Assembly: GCF_002128425.1 (NCBI RefSeq)
Contig: NZ_NESS01000010.1
Span: 62,001-126,000, forward strand
Length of the DNA stretch: 64,000 bases
Direction of reading: 5' to 3'
Source of the DNA: Gottfriedia acidiceleris
GTDB taxonomy: Bacteria > Bacillota > Bacilli > Bacillales > Bacillaceae_G
Made by a program: the position numbers and the translations under genes. The notes below the pieces were generated by a model. That model was not told the origin of the DNA, did no database searches, and saw only the letters and a program-made list of their open reading frames with translations. Below are positions 1-9,184 of the stretch, in pieces (position 1 is the stretch's first letter; every line of letters starts with the position of its first letter).

Positions 1-98
1 AAATCCAAAAGTCAAAACCCTCCTTTCTCTTGGAATTATTTTCTAGTAAACATTTAATAATACCTTTTATATTAATCCAAAATAGAACTTTTGGATTT
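1..98 (-). promoter_or_regulatory. Leader and ribosome binding site of a gene running off the left edge
   Basis: On the minus strand a strong Shine-Dalgarno sequence (AAAGGAGGG, about 26 to 18) lies just before the window edge, so a leftward gene probably starts at a TTG near position 8 (10 nt spacing) or 15. Upstream of it, 98-88 reads AAATCCAAAAG. It can pair with 82-74 (9 bp, 6-nt loop) or with 11-1 (11 bp), which covers the candidate start codon. The pairing is seen in the sequence; a regulatory role is inference. Confidence 0.4.
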
Positions 99-586
99 AA
101 TAATATCTGTTTTTGGTAATTTACAAGGTCTAATTACCTATAACGTGATTAACGAAACAAGCGATTACACTCTCTAAAAAATAAAGAAGAGATTTAATTG
201 TAACAAACGCTTATTAAGCGTAATTTATTTAAAACAATATTAACATAAAATTAATTATTTTTTGAAATAAATGTAAAATTTTAACAAAATTTCCAAATTC
301 TAATTTTTACTCGTAATCTTTTTGCTTTAATTGTTTCGACAAAAAAATAAGGTAAAAATAAGAATCCCCCTTTTTTTTACCCCGTATAATATTATTTCTA
401 TTAATTAGTAAACTCAATTTAGGTGTCTGGTACAGTTTGTGAAAGTGTTTCTCCGTAATAGAGTCATAGTGGCGTTGGTTTAATATCGATATTCTTCCAT
501 TGCTGCTTCATATTTAAAAATTGAACAAGATTAATAGGAAAAATAGTTTTTTATTTTTAAAATGAACAAAAACTGTTTATACAAAT
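99..586. other. AT-rich intergenic stretch, nothing recognised
   Basis: About 490 bases without an open frame of useful size on either strand. I see no tRNA, riboswitch or clear promoter. The composition is strongly AT-rich, with long A/T runs. It probably holds the promoter region of the leftward gene at the window edge. Confidence 0.5.
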
Positions 587-620
587 AAAAAGAGTCTCCT
601 GAAATATGGAGACTCTCACT
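587..620 (-). terminator. Intrinsic terminator after the 96-aa gene
   Basis: Perfect 9-bp stem AGAGTCTCC (591-599) / GGAGACTCT (608-616) with an 8-nt loop. On the minus strand it is followed by a T-run, and it sits directly downstream of the stop of the DUF3055-like gene. Confidence 0.85.
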
Positions 621-622
621 TT

Positions 623-913
623 TTAATATTGATCACTAAAAATTCGTTGGTCTAAGATGGAATGAAAAAACGATTCAATTTCTGAGATGTCTTCAGCTGC
701 AATTCCAAGCTTTTGATCCCAGTGTTCAGGATGGTCAATATCTTCTCTGCAAAGTAATACCATTCTTCCACTTTGAATAGAGACAACCATTGCTTTCCCT
801 AGAAATTTTTCCGAAAAGATAACAGCAAAGTCGTAGCGATGGCTACCTGCAGCGATACAGTAATAATGAATGTTTTGGTTCTCTTTCTCCTCCGATATAA
901 TGTAGAAATTCAT
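623..913 (-). CDS. SAV0927/DUF3055-like small protein
   Basis: A 96-aa soluble protein. The frame is open further upstream, but AAAGGAG lies 8 nt before the ATG at 913, so translation should begin at MNFYII. The layout, with an N-terminal FYI segment, then RYDFAVIF, GKAMVVSIQSGR and an acidic C-terminal helix, resembles the small DUF3055 (SAV0927) family of Bacillus and Staphylococcus, whose function is unknown. It is a single gene with its own terminator and no operon partner. The family call is from memory of the pattern and is only moderately sure. Confidence 0.6.
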   Translation of the reverse strand: MNFYIISEEKENQNIHYYCIAAGSHRYDFAVIFSEKFLGKAMVVSIQSGRMVLLCREDIDHPEHWDQKLGIAAEDISEIESFFHSILDQRIFSDQY

Positions 914-1219
914 CCCTACCACTCCTTTTTTCACCATAGTTTTTACTTGGAGCATCTTACCATTAAATCGATTTGCGCCATCGATTATTTAATGGAAAGG
1001 AGAATATAAATCCCCTTTCTTATTAATTAGATAAAATTTGCCATTTTTCCTTTATTTTTATTGTTAAAATTTTATGACAAAGTAAAATAATGTCGTAATT
1101 ACATCTAAATGATGTTCACACTAGTTAAAAATGAACTTTTTATATAAGATGTTCCAATTAAAAAAGATAAACAGTAATCTGTCTATCTTACATTTATCAA
1201 AATACTTATTTAACCAAAA
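914..1219. other. Intergenic, nothing recognised
   Basis: About 300 AT-rich bases between two leftward genes. It should contain the promoter of the DUF3055-like gene. I find no convincing hairpin, small gene or operator. Confidence 0.4.
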
Positions 1220-1780
1220 TTAACTTTGTGCAATCTTCTCCGCAAATTCCTCCTCTAAAATTGCTAAGCATACATGATCATACCACTGATCTCTAATTTT
1301 TAAATTTTTTCGATAATATCCTTCCTTCACAAATCCAACTTTTTCAAGGACACGTAAAGACCCTATATTTTCTGGATTAACTTCAGAAGTCACTCGGTGG
1401 AATTTCAAATCTTCAAATGCAATTTTCAGAGCGAGTTTCAAAGCTTTTGTCATATATCCTTGACCGTTAAATTTTTCACCAATTTGGTAACCAACCATAC
1501 AACTTTGTTTAGGTCCTCGTGTAACAAAAATGAACTGTACTTCTCCTATTAAAGTAAATTCATTGTCTTCTTTAACAAAGATCCCAAAATCATATCTACT
1601 ATCTTCTGCACTTTTTTCCATAAACTCTTTTATACTATTCAATTGTCCTTGAATGGTGTAAAAGTCCTCTTTCCTTGATGTAGGAGACCACTTTTCAAAA
1701 TGTTCTTTATTTTCTACATGTAATTGTAACTTTGCCTCTGCATCTTCAAGCGTATATGGGCGTACTATAATATCTTTCAA
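1220..1780 (-). CDS. GNAT family N-acetyltransferase (RimJ/RimL type)
   Basis: A 186-aa GNAT acetyltransferase that would transfer acetyl from acetyl-CoA to an amino group. The N-terminal VRPYTLEDAEA is typical of the RimJ/RimL group. The acetyl-CoA pyrophosphate loop region is QIGEKFNGQGYMTKAL around residue 100, followed by the family-typical N-PEN-GSLRVLEKVGF. It starts at a TTG with GGAGGGG upstream, matching the family length. It is monocistronic. The substrate cannot be told; ribosomal protein N-termini or small amines are possible. Confidence 0.85.
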   Translation of the reverse strand: MKDIIVRPYTLEDAEAKLQLHVENKEHFEKWSPTSRKEDFYTIQGQLNSIKEFMEKSAEDSRYDFGIFVKEDNEFTLIGEVQFIFVTRGPKQSCMVGYQIGEKFNGQGYMTKALKLALKIAFEDLKFHRVTSEVNPENIGSLRVLEKVGFVKEGYYRKNLKIRDQWYDHVCLAILEEEFAEKIAQS

Positions 1781-1950
1781 AAAAACCCCTCCAATAAACT
1801 TTTCTATATCTACTATTAGTTATCAATCTACTCATTTTAAAAGGAAGATTTAATTATGCGGAAAATTTTTAATAATTAAATTTTACCATAAAAATTTACA
1901 AAAATACTATTTCTTAAACAATAATGGACAAATTAAAAAGGGGTGATATG

Positions 1951-2748
1951 ATGGAAGTTAAACCACTGTTAGAAGTAGAAAAGTTAGCTTTAAAGAAATT
2001 AAAAATATTTGAGCAAAGCCATCTCCGCTACGTATTAAGAAGTATGCTTGCAAGTATGTTTATTGGATTCGGTGTAATGGTAGCTTTCAAGACAGGGAAC
2101 GGCTTTTTCTTAGTTAATTCTCCTGTTGCTTATCCAATTGCAGCATTGACATTTGGAGCAGCTATTGTGTTGATTTGGTATGGTGGTGGGGATCTCTTCA
2201 CTGGAAATACTTTTTATTATACATATGCTGCATTAAGAGGGCGAATGAAGTGGCCAAAGGTTTTTGAGCTACTAATCTACAGTTATATAGGCAATGTTTT
2301 AGGTGCTTGCTTGTTTGCTTTTATTATCTATACTACTGGGCTTTTTGATGCACCTGACTCGAGTGCTTTTCTTTTATCAGTAGTTGAGCATAAAATACAT
2401 AATCCTATTTTTCATTTGCTTGCAAGGGGAATCTTGTGTAATTGGCTTGTATGCCTTGCATTTTTTATTCCTATGTCTTTTGGAGAAACTGAAAATGGAA
2501 CGAAGATCACCGCAATGATCCTATTTGTATTTTGTTTCTTTATGTCTGGATACGAGCACAGTATTGCCAATATGTGTTCTTTCGCAATTGCACTTGTCAT
2601 CAAGCATCCTGACACGATTTCATATACAGGAATGATCCATAATCTTATTCCTGTTACAATTGGAAATCTTATTGGCGGTGAATTTATGATGGCTACTATG
2701 TATTATTTTGCTAACAAACCATTTTTTAATGAAATTGACTCAAAGTAG
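1951..2748 (+). CDS. Formate/nitrite transporter family protein (orphan)
   Basis: A FNT-family channel (pentameric, six transmembrane helices per subunit) that passes formate, nitrite or similar small anions. The family pattern is clear: GGGDLFTGNTFY in the second helix region, SYIGNVLGA, ARGILCNWLVCLAFF, and NLIPVTIGNLIGGEFMMATMYYFANK at the end. An in-frame ATG exists at 1924, but AAAAGGGG (1936-1943) points to the ATG at 1951 (7 nt) or 1948. It stands alone, away from the nitrite reductase operon that has its own paralogue at 48149-48964, so its substrate may differ. Confidence 0.85.
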   Translation: MEVKPLLEVEKLALKKLKIFEQSHLRYVLRSMLASMFIGFGVMVAFKTGNGFFLVNSPVAYPIAALTFGAAIVLIWYGGGDLFTGNTFYYTYAALRGRMKWPKVFELLIYSYIGNVLGACLFAFIIYTTGLFDAPDSSAFLLSVVEHKIHNPIFHLLARGILCNWLVCLAFFIPMSFGETENGTKITAMILFVFCFFMSGYEHSIANMCSFAIALVIKHPDTISYTGMIHNLIPVTIGNLIGGEFMMATMYYFANKPFFNEIDSK

Positions 2749-2783
2749 GTTTTTAGAAGTTTTTTCTGAACCATATTAAATAC

Positions 2784-2815
2784 AAAAAAGTACGCCGTAA
2801 TCAGCGTACTTTTTT
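2784..2815. terminator. Bidirectional terminator
   Basis: Perfect 12-bp stem (2784-2795 with 2804-2815; core GTACGC/GCGTAC) with A- and T-rich flanks. It separates the convergent FNT gene and the NADPH dehydrogenase gene and can serve both. Confidence 0.9.
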
Positions 2816-2823
2816 AATTTTAT

Positions 2824-3846
2824 TTAATATGCTCTTTCATAAGGTTTAGGAGTCAAAGGTTTCCCATCAAGAAGGATTGAAGCTTCATTCGCCCAATAAG
2901 GATTACTTAACATCCCCCGACCAACAGCGATTAAATCAGCTTCTTGATTGCCAAGTACAGATTCTGCAAGCTTTGCATCATCTAAATTTCCTACAGCAAT
3001 TACAGGCACTTCTGCTTCTTGCTTAATACGTTCGGCCAATTTGACTTGATAACCAGGATGAGATCCAGGTCTGCCCGCAGAACCAATTGGACCTTCACCA
3101 CCAGAAGAGATGTGGAATATATCGACTCCCGCGTCACGGAATGCTTTAGCCATTTCGACAGAATAATCCAGACCATAGCCTCCATCTACGTATTCTACCG
3201 CAGAAATACGCATAATAAGTGGCATGTCAGCTGGCATTACACTTTTGGCTGCTTTAATGACTTCTTTTCCAAATAAAAATTTATCTTGTCCATATTCATC
3301 TGATCTTTGATTCGTATAAGCAGAAGCAAATTGGTGGATAAGATAGCCATGTGCACCATGGAGCTCAATCGTATCTACTCCTGCAAGAACCGCGCGCTCT
3401 ACACCTTTTTTGAACTTTTCAACCATTTCTTTAACTTCTACAGTTGTTAATTCATGTGGAGTTTTTGATTTCTCATTAAAAGCGTTTGGTGAAGAGGACA
3501 CTGGCTGTGGAGCATCTTCAGCTTTACGTCCTGCATGAGCAATTTGAATCGCAACTTTTGCACCATATTTATGACATTCATCTATAATGCGCTTAAATGC
3601 TGGTATATGGTCATCACTCCAAATTCCTAGGCAATAATCTGAAATTCGGCCTCGATCTTCAATATTTGTCATTTCAATAATGATTAAACCTGTACCACCG
3701 ATTGCACGGCTAGTATAGTGAACGAAATGCCAGTCTGTTGGAATCCCATCTTTTAGATGGACAGAATATTGACACATAGGTGGCATTACTACACGATTTT
3801 TTAATTCTAACCCTTTGTGTTTAAATGGTTTGAATAAATTAGACAT
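2824..3846 (-). CDS. namA: NADPH dehydrogenase, Old Yellow Enzyme family (YqjM/NamA)
   Basis: An FMN-dependent ene-reductase of about 340 aa, the length of Bacillus YqjM. It reduces activated C=C bonds of enals and enones with NADPH and is linked to oxidative and electrophile stress. Seen: N-terminal NRVVMPPMCQYS with the YqjM-type redox-tuning cysteine (Cys25), the FMN- and substrate-binding ELHGAHGYLIHQF, the RISAVEYVDGG segment and the C-terminal VGRGMLSNPYW. The ATG at 3846 has AAAGGA upstream; a TTG two codons earlier is less likely. Single gene. Confidence 0.92.
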   Translation of the reverse strand: MSNLFKPFKHKGLELKNRVVMPPMCQYSVHLKDGIPTDWHFVHYTSRAIGGTGLIIIEMTNIEDRGRISDYCLGIWSDDHIPAFKRIIDECHKYGAKVAIQIAHAGRKAEDAPQPVSSSPNAFNEKSKTPHELTTVEVKEMVEKFKKGVERAVLAGVDTIELHGAHGYLIHQFASAYTNQRSDEYGQDKFLFGKEVIKAAKSVMPADMPLIMRISAVEYVDGGYGLDYSVEMAKAFRDAGVDIFHISSGGEGPIGSAGRPGSHPGYQVKLAERIKQEAEVPVIAVGNLDDAKLAESVLGNQEADLIAVGRGMLSNPYWANEASILLDGKPLTPKPYERAY

Positions 3847-3965
3847 AGTCAACGTCCTTTCACAAACTTTTTATTTAAGCTACCTTCCCATATTATCCCA
3901 ATAATTTAAAAAATTCTATTTTATTGCTTAGATCACTCATATATCTTACCCGAGAAATAAAAAAG

Positions 3966-3998
3966 AAAAAGTAGAAAGCATAGTGCCTCCTACTTTTT
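3966..3998 (-). terminator. Intrinsic terminator of the ABC transporter pair
   Basis: A 9-bp stem AAAAAGTAG (3966-3974) / CTACTTTTT (3990-3998), 30 nt downstream of the permease stop, giving a T-run on the minus strand. Confidence 0.7.
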
Positions 3999-4028
3999 TA
4001 AACTTATTTATTAATTTCAAATTTCATC

Positions 4029-5663
4029 TTAAAAATTCCAAATAGTATGATAGGCCCGTTTCCATGAAAAGAAAGTTACAATAATAAGTAATACTAAGTA
4101 AATCATTACACCAAATGGAATAAACGTTATTCCCCAGTGAATTAATGTCAAAATGCCCCCTAATATTAAGGCAATCATTACGTTGATTCCAGAATTTTGC
4201 CTAGCATCCTCAAACGACTCTGAAAATGGTAGTGATCCTTTCAGATAATTTGAACAAATTACTGTATATAAAATTGAGCTTACAAAGACTACTAATATAT
4301 CAGGAATTATTTTAATACCGAAGATCCCGATAAAAATTATACTTAAAATAAAATAAACAGGAAAATATAGATTTGCTAAAAACACTTTTATAGTTGCACT
4401 ATATAATGGTGCAAAATTTGATACTGGCGCTGTTTTATAAATCCAAGCTCCTTTATATTTTCCGGAATATTTTAGCATTGCGATCGCATTTGGAATAATT
4501 AAGCAAGACATATAAATCGTTAAATAACTCTTGCTTAAAACTAAATGATGATAGGAATAAATTTGTAATTGATTGAATAGGAAAACGAATGGGAGGACGA
4601 TTGATAGCCCTAATGACGGATAAACCTTTAGTCGGAATTCCCTCTCGTTTCGCATCATATTATCTGCGAATTTAAAAAATACCTTTTCTTCATTATTCCT
4701 GCAAATTACGCTAGACAGCCATTTCTTCCACTTACTGTCTTTTTTTCTGTTTATGCCGCTATTATTTGATAATTTTTGAAGATTTTTCTCAAAGGATGGG
4801 ATCAATAAACTATAGAATATGATCGCAATAATAGGGATTATTATTGCTAAAATAGAAAATCCGATAAGATAAGTACTTGTATGACGATTTAAAATTAACT
4901 CAAAAGGCGCCCCAAACCAAATAGGGGGAATAAGATAATGATACCAAGTTGGCGAAAATGCCATATCAAAATTTACAAAGCTAAACGCTCTACCAACAAG
5001 TTGATAACCTACAGCAATCGAAATTGAAAGTCCGATTTGAACGTAATTGATAATATCTTTTAACTTTTCACCATCAAAAAATCTTAAAATAAAATAATAG
5101 ATAATCGATGTTAAGACAACTATAAATAAATTGACTAGAAGAAGCTCTACAATCGCTAAAATTAAGAATAGAAAACCATGTATAAATGTACCGACTATTA
5201 CTGGCAAAGCTGCAATAGATGTAGTTATTAATAAAAGATAGATTGAAATGTGTACCATTTTTGCAGCAGTAATCGTTCTTTTTTCGATTGGTCTCGTATG
5301 AAGAATCCCCTTATCTTTCACATCAAGTAAGACATTTGAAAAATCTGAGATCATTGATGTCATGATGAGAAACATGATAATGCCAAAAAAAGTGCTCATT
5401 CCAAATAAATAATTTTTTCCTAAAATGACGAATGGAATGAGCATCAGACTAAGTAAAGCATAAATTCCTAATGATTTTATGATTCCATTCTCTTCATCTT
5501 TTGTTTTTCTCTTTTTGTTTTGATTAAAAATGGTCGGTGTCCTCCGACTATCCATCGTTAATTTAACTGCTAAAATTTTACGCATGATTGGATACTCAAC
5601 ACCAAATAGTTCAAATAGCGGTCGAAAAAGGTCTAAGATTTTTAACATAGGGAAATCCTTCAC
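4029..5663 (-). CDS. ABC-2 type transporter permease
   Basis: A 544-aa polytopic membrane protein with roughly a dozen hydrophobic segments in two halves, separated by a basic loop near residues 300-325. It pairs with the ATPase just upstream: the GTG start at 5663 follows the ATPase stop by two bases, and the ribosome binding site AAAGGGGG lies inside the end of the ATPase gene, so the two are translationally coupled. Size and layout resemble the Bacillus YthQ-type permeases, but the cargo cannot be predicted. Membrane export is the likely direction, because no binding protein is encoded nearby. Confidence 0.8.
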   Translation of the reverse strand: MKDFPMLKILDLFRPLFELFGVEYPIMRKILAVKLTMDSRRTPTIFNQNKKRKTKDEENGIIKSLGIYALLSLMLIPFVILGKNYLFGMSTFFGIIMFLIMTSMISDFSNVLLDVKDKGILHTRPIEKRTITAAKMVHISIYLLLITTSIAALPVIVGTFIHGFLFLILAIVELLLVNLFIVVLTSIIYYFILRFFDGEKLKDIINYVQIGLSISIAVGYQLVGRAFSFVNFDMAFSPTWYHYLIPPIWFGAPFELILNRHTSTYLIGFSILAIIIPIIAIIFYSLLIPSFEKNLQKLSNNSGINRKKDSKWKKWLSSVICRNNEEKVFFKFADNMMRNEREFRLKVYPSLGLSIVLPFVFLFNQLQIYSYHHLVLSKSYLTIYMSCLIIPNAIAMLKYSGKYKGAWIYKTAPVSNFAPLYSATIKVFLANLYFPVYFILSIIFIGIFGIKIIPDILVVFVSSILYTVICSNYLKGSLPFSESFEDARQNSGINVMIALILGGILTLIHWGITFIPFGVMIYLVLLIIVTFFSWKRAYHTIWNF

Positions 5664-5665
5664 AA

Positions 5666-6463
5666 TTATCCCCCTTTTACAATGGATACGAATTCCTCAG
5701 CTAAAGCTTGGTGTTCATTAAACCCGGTAAGCTGATTGAAAATTTGTTCCAATGATCCTTCTTCATTTTGCTCCTTTAATTCTATAAAACTACCATCTGC
5801 AACGATTTTACCATCATTGATCAAAATAATTCGATTACTTATTTTCTCTACTACGTCCATTATATGTGATGAATAAAAAATCGTTTTTCCATTTGCAGCG
5901 AGAATGTCTAGTATTTCTTTAAATACCATTACACTATTTGCATCAAGCCCACTAAGTGGCTCATCTAAAAACAATAGGTCAGGATTATGTATTAAACTTG
6001 AAATGATAAGGACTTTTTGCCTCATCCCCTTTGAAAAAGATGCGATTCGAGCTAAATAAACTTCCTCCAAACCAAAGACCTTCATTAACTTCATTGCCTT
6101 CTCATCGGCTTCATCAAAATCCATCCCATATAACTCACCAACGAATGTTAAATACTCTCTAGCTGTAAGATTATCGTATAGTTCCGCAATTTCAGGAACA
6201 TAACCAATTTTCTTCTTGTATTCAATATTCTGATCTGAAATTTCCTCCCCGAAAATCTCAACATACCCAGAGTAATTTCCTTCTAGTCCTAATAAAATTT
6301 TTATAGTCGTGCTTTTACCTGCTCCATTCGGTCCTATATAACCAATAATTTGTCCACGATGGACCGTTAAATCAATACCTTTTAAAACTGATTTTGCACC
6401 ATAGTCCTTTTTTAGATCCTTTAAACATAATACAACTTCTTCTTTTGCTTCGATGTTGGTCAC
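5666..6463 (-). CDS. ABC transporter ATP-binding protein
   Basis: A 265-aa ATPase subunit. Seen: Walker A GPNGAGKST (about residues 44-52), Q-loop, signature FSKGMRQ, Walker B LLFLDEPLSGLD and the H-switch YSSHIMD. It drives the ABC-2 permease encoded directly downstream. The only canonical start in reach is the GTG at 6463, which overlaps the sole Shine-Dalgarno-like stretch (AGTAGGTG), so the true start may be weakly initiated or slightly downstream. The downstream overlap arrangement makes an operon certain. Confidence 0.9.
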   Translation of the reverse strand: MTNIEAKEEVVLCLKDLKKDYGAKSVLKGIDLTVHRGQIIGYIGPNGAGKSTTIKILLGLEGNYSGYVEIFGEEISDQNIEYKKKIGYVPEIAELYDNLTAREYLTFVGELYGMDFDEADEKAMKLMKVFGLEEVYLARIASFSKGMRQKVLIISSLIHNPDLLFLDEPLSGLDANSVMVFKEILDILAANGKTIFYSSHIMDVVEKISNRIILINDGKIVADGSFIELKEQNEEGSLEQIFNQLTGFNEHQALAEEFVSIVKGG

Positions 6464-6650
6464 CTACTTTTTTATTTAATACTTCAATCTTAATAGACTA
6501 CTAATCACGTTGAAAAGAGGAGAATTTACCATATTTTAGGAGATTTTTTGACAAGTATAGAAGAATTATGTGCCCGTTTTAAGGATTACATTATTAAAAA
6601 TGTCTCTAGAGTTTAAGCAAGGTAAAGAATAGTTCATTCCAGTCTATATA

Positions 6651-6683
6651 AAAAAGCATCGACCTGTAAAATCGATGCTTTTT
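6651..6683 (-). terminator. Intrinsic terminator of helD
   Basis: Perfect 12-bp stem (6651-6662 with 6672-6683; core GCATCGA/TCGATGC) with a 9-nt loop and flanking A/T runs, about 95 nt downstream of the helD stop. The remainder of 6464-6777 shows no gene. Confidence 0.85.
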
Positions 6684-6777
6684 GAAAATTTGTATGACAA
6701 AATATTTGAAAATGCTTTTTTATTTAGTGCTTAACTGAAAGAATTAGTAAGTGAATGCAACATGAAAGCAATTGTAT

Positions 6778-8895
6778 TTAAATAGTCTGAAGTGATGATT
6801 GTTCAATGAGTGGAGACTTGTTTCCGGAATAAAGTACGATTAAATTGTGAAGTGCTCGAGTACATCCAACATATAGTAACTTAGCGTCTTGTTTAGTTTC
6901 TTCATAATGCATGTCATCTACATCGATAAGTAGTACTGCATCAAACTCCAGTCCTTTAGAAAGATACACAGGTACTACCGAAATTCCCCCTTCATATTTT
7001 CTCTGTTTTGAATGAATGAAAGATACTTCTTCTCCAGCTGCGGATAATTCATTATATAAAATTGCACATTCGTCCTCAGTACGGCCAATAATTGCAATTG
7101 TATCCATTTTATCCTTTTTTAATTGTTCAATTGAATTCATGATTACTTGAATTCGATTTGTATGATCTACTTCGAGTATCTTAACTTTTTCTCCACTTCG
7201 GAATACAGGATTTGCAAGACTAACTGGTATACTTGCTTTTTTAATAATCTCATTCGCAAAATGAATGATTTCCATTGTAGATCGATAGCTTCTATTTAAC
7301 TCGTAATAGGTTACTTCCTTTTCATTAAATACTTCTAAAAATTCATCCCAAGTATTAATCCCTTGATACTCGTGAATGGCTTGCGATAAATCTCCGAGAA
7401 TGGTGAATGAATTTCCGATTGTCATCTGCTTCAATAATGCAATTTGAAAAGGTGAAAAATCCTGTGCTTCGTCTACAATTACATGATGGAACTTTTGCTT
7501 TGACTCAATTCCATAAAGACGATTGTGAATATATACTAGCGGAGCCAAATCCTCCTGATCCATCTCTTTCTTTTTACAATTTAAAGATGTAGATTTCATA
7601 ATATCTGCCGGTATTTCAACTACAATTGAAGCATCCTTTGTTGTAGTGAATAGAGATTTATAAAAAGAAAGTGCTGTATGCTTCGGCCATTGTTTCATAT
7701 AAGAATTTAAATATTGAATTGCTTTTTTCTTTTTATCTTTTCTTATGTTAGTTTCTTCTATAACATTTAGCTCATTATCAATCCATTTCTTAATCCTTGC
7801 AACAATACGTTCTCTCCGTTTAGCAAGTGGATAATGTTTATATTCAACACTAAACCAATGTTTAAGTGTTTCTTTATCAATCATTCTTTTTTTCCATGGT
7901 TTGAAATCTTTTTCAGGAACAGCTGATGCTTCATAAATATCCATGCATCGATTAATATAAGTCATAAAATGTGTTGATCCTTTCCATTTACCTGGACTAT
8001 TATGATTGATTTCAAGGCGGTTGGTACCAGTTGCGAACCATTTGTTTAGGTTTTCTGATGAATCCTTTTGTTTTACTTCATGGTCGAGAGTATTTAATGC
8101 CCAATCAGAAAATGTTGTTTGTTGAATGCCGCCTACACCTAACTCTGGTAGAACATTTGAAATATAATCTAGAAACATATTATTAGGTGCAAAAATAATC
8201 ATTTTATCGGCCTTTAATGTTTCACGGTATTGGTAAATCAGAAATGCAAGTCGATGAAGAGCAACAGTTGTTTTTCCGCTCCCTGCTACTCCTTGTATGA
8301 CTAAAGGTGTATTTTTGGATGAACGAATAATATCATTTTGTTCAGATTGAATAGTAGAAACAATATCCTTCAAGCGATTATCTTTGTTTTCACTTAATCG
8401 ATAAAGAAGAAAATCATCAGTAGCTGATACATCTTGATCGCCTCTTACATATGTATCTACAACACGTTGGAGATTTTTTTTGCGGATTACTATATTTCGT
8501 TTTAAATAGATTATACCTTCGATAATACCTTCAGGAGATTCGTAATAAGCAGGATCGTCTCCTCCTGTAAACGAATAAAACATGCTTGCAATTGGAGCAC
8601 GCCAATCAATTATCAATGGATTTTCTGTAGCTTGTTCTGATATTCCTACTTTTCCTATGTAAACTGGTACCGAGTCCTTATGCTTCTCTTGAAAATCCAT
8701 TCGACCAAAATAAGGTTCGTTTTTAGCTAAGCGAAGATTTCTTCGATTAGTTTCTCGAATTCCTTCAAGTACTTGTTCGGTTACATCACTTCCAGTGTAA
8801 ACGGGAATCCCTTCAAGTTTCGTTAGCTGCCGTTCCATTTCAGTTAAAATTGTGTTTAAATATTGAAGTTCTTCTTTATATTGTTGTGTCGTCAC
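6778..8895 (-). CDS. helD: HelD-type UvrD/Rep superfamily ATPase, RNA polymerase recycling factor
   Basis: A 705-aa superfamily 1 ATPase. HelD binds RNA polymerase and pries stalled enzyme off DNA, so it acts in the nucleoid. Seen: an N-terminal coiled arm, the HelD-typical IIDWRAPIASMFY (about 95-107), Walker A GVAGSGKTT (202-210), DEAQDFSPFQ (motif II), LNRSYRST (motif IV), YLSKGLEFDAVLL (motif V) and LYVGCTRAL (motif VI). B. subtilis HelD is somewhat longer (774 aa). The start is a GTG with AAGGAGG 7 nt upstream. Single gene. Confidence 0.85.
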   Translation of the reverse strand: MTTQQYKEELQYLNTILTEMERQLTKLEGIPVYTGSDVTEQVLEGIRETNRRNLRLAKNEPYFGRMDFQEKHKDSVPVYIGKVGISEQATENPLIIDWRAPIASMFYSFTGGDDPAYYESPEGIIEGIIYLKRNIVIRKKNLQRVVDTYVRGDQDVSATDDFLLYRLSENKDNRLKDIVSTIQSEQNDIIRSSKNTPLVIQGVAGSGKTTVALHRLAFLIYQYRETLKADKMIIFAPNNMFLDYISNVLPELGVGGIQQTTFSDWALNTLDHEVKQKDSSENLNKWFATGTNRLEINHNSPGKWKGSTHFMTYINRCMDIYEASAVPEKDFKPWKKRMIDKETLKHWFSVEYKHYPLAKRRERIVARIKKWIDNELNVIEETNIRKDKKKKAIQYLNSYMKQWPKHTALSFYKSLFTTTKDASIVVEIPADIMKSTSLNCKKKEMDQEDLAPLVYIHNRLYGIESKQKFHHVIVDEAQDFSPFQIALLKQMTIGNSFTILGDLSQAIHEYQGINTWDEFLEVFNEKEVTYYELNRSYRSTMEIIHFANEIIKKASIPVSLANPVFRSGEKVKILEVDHTNRIQVIMNSIEQLKKDKMDTIAIIGRTEDECAILYNELSAAGEEVSFIHSKQRKYEGGISVVPVYLSKGLEFDAVLLIDVDDMHYEETKQDAKLLYVGCTRALHNLIVLYSGNKSPLIEQSSLQTI

Positions 8896-9114
8896 TTTAC
8901 AAACCTCCTTAAATATAACTAAATAGCCGAATTTTCAGACGGAAAAACATTGTATCAAGAATTGATTACTAAAGTAAAGTGTTAATTTAAAAAGAAAATA
9001 TAATATTTTGGAAACTTAACCAGAAAAATGATAAATTTATTGATTTTTAGTATATTAATTTAAATAATTCAATATTATCTTAACGGAAATTAATTGAAAA
9101 GTTCTACATAAAAA

Positions 9115-9149
9115 AGGCACGAGTCCGCTGCAAATCGGATTCATACCTT
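9115..9149 (-). terminator. Intrinsic terminator of the azlC-azlD-yerA operon
   Basis: A 14-bp stem with one mismatch and some G-U pairs (9115-9128 with 9136-9149) followed on the minus strand by six T, 36 nt downstream of the yerA stop. Confidence 0.75.
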
Positions 9150-9184
9150 AAGCTTGTAAAGATAGATTGAATGAGAATTCTATC

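Noticed and set aside
422-460. Rex/FNR-like half palindrome (TTGTGAAAGTGTTTC)
   Set aside because: Only one half matches the consensus and no start codon lies at a sensible distance.
2412-2615. Minus-strand open frame within the first FNT gene
   Set aside because: It is a shadow of a well-supported membrane channel gene; no ribosome binding site or family resemblance.
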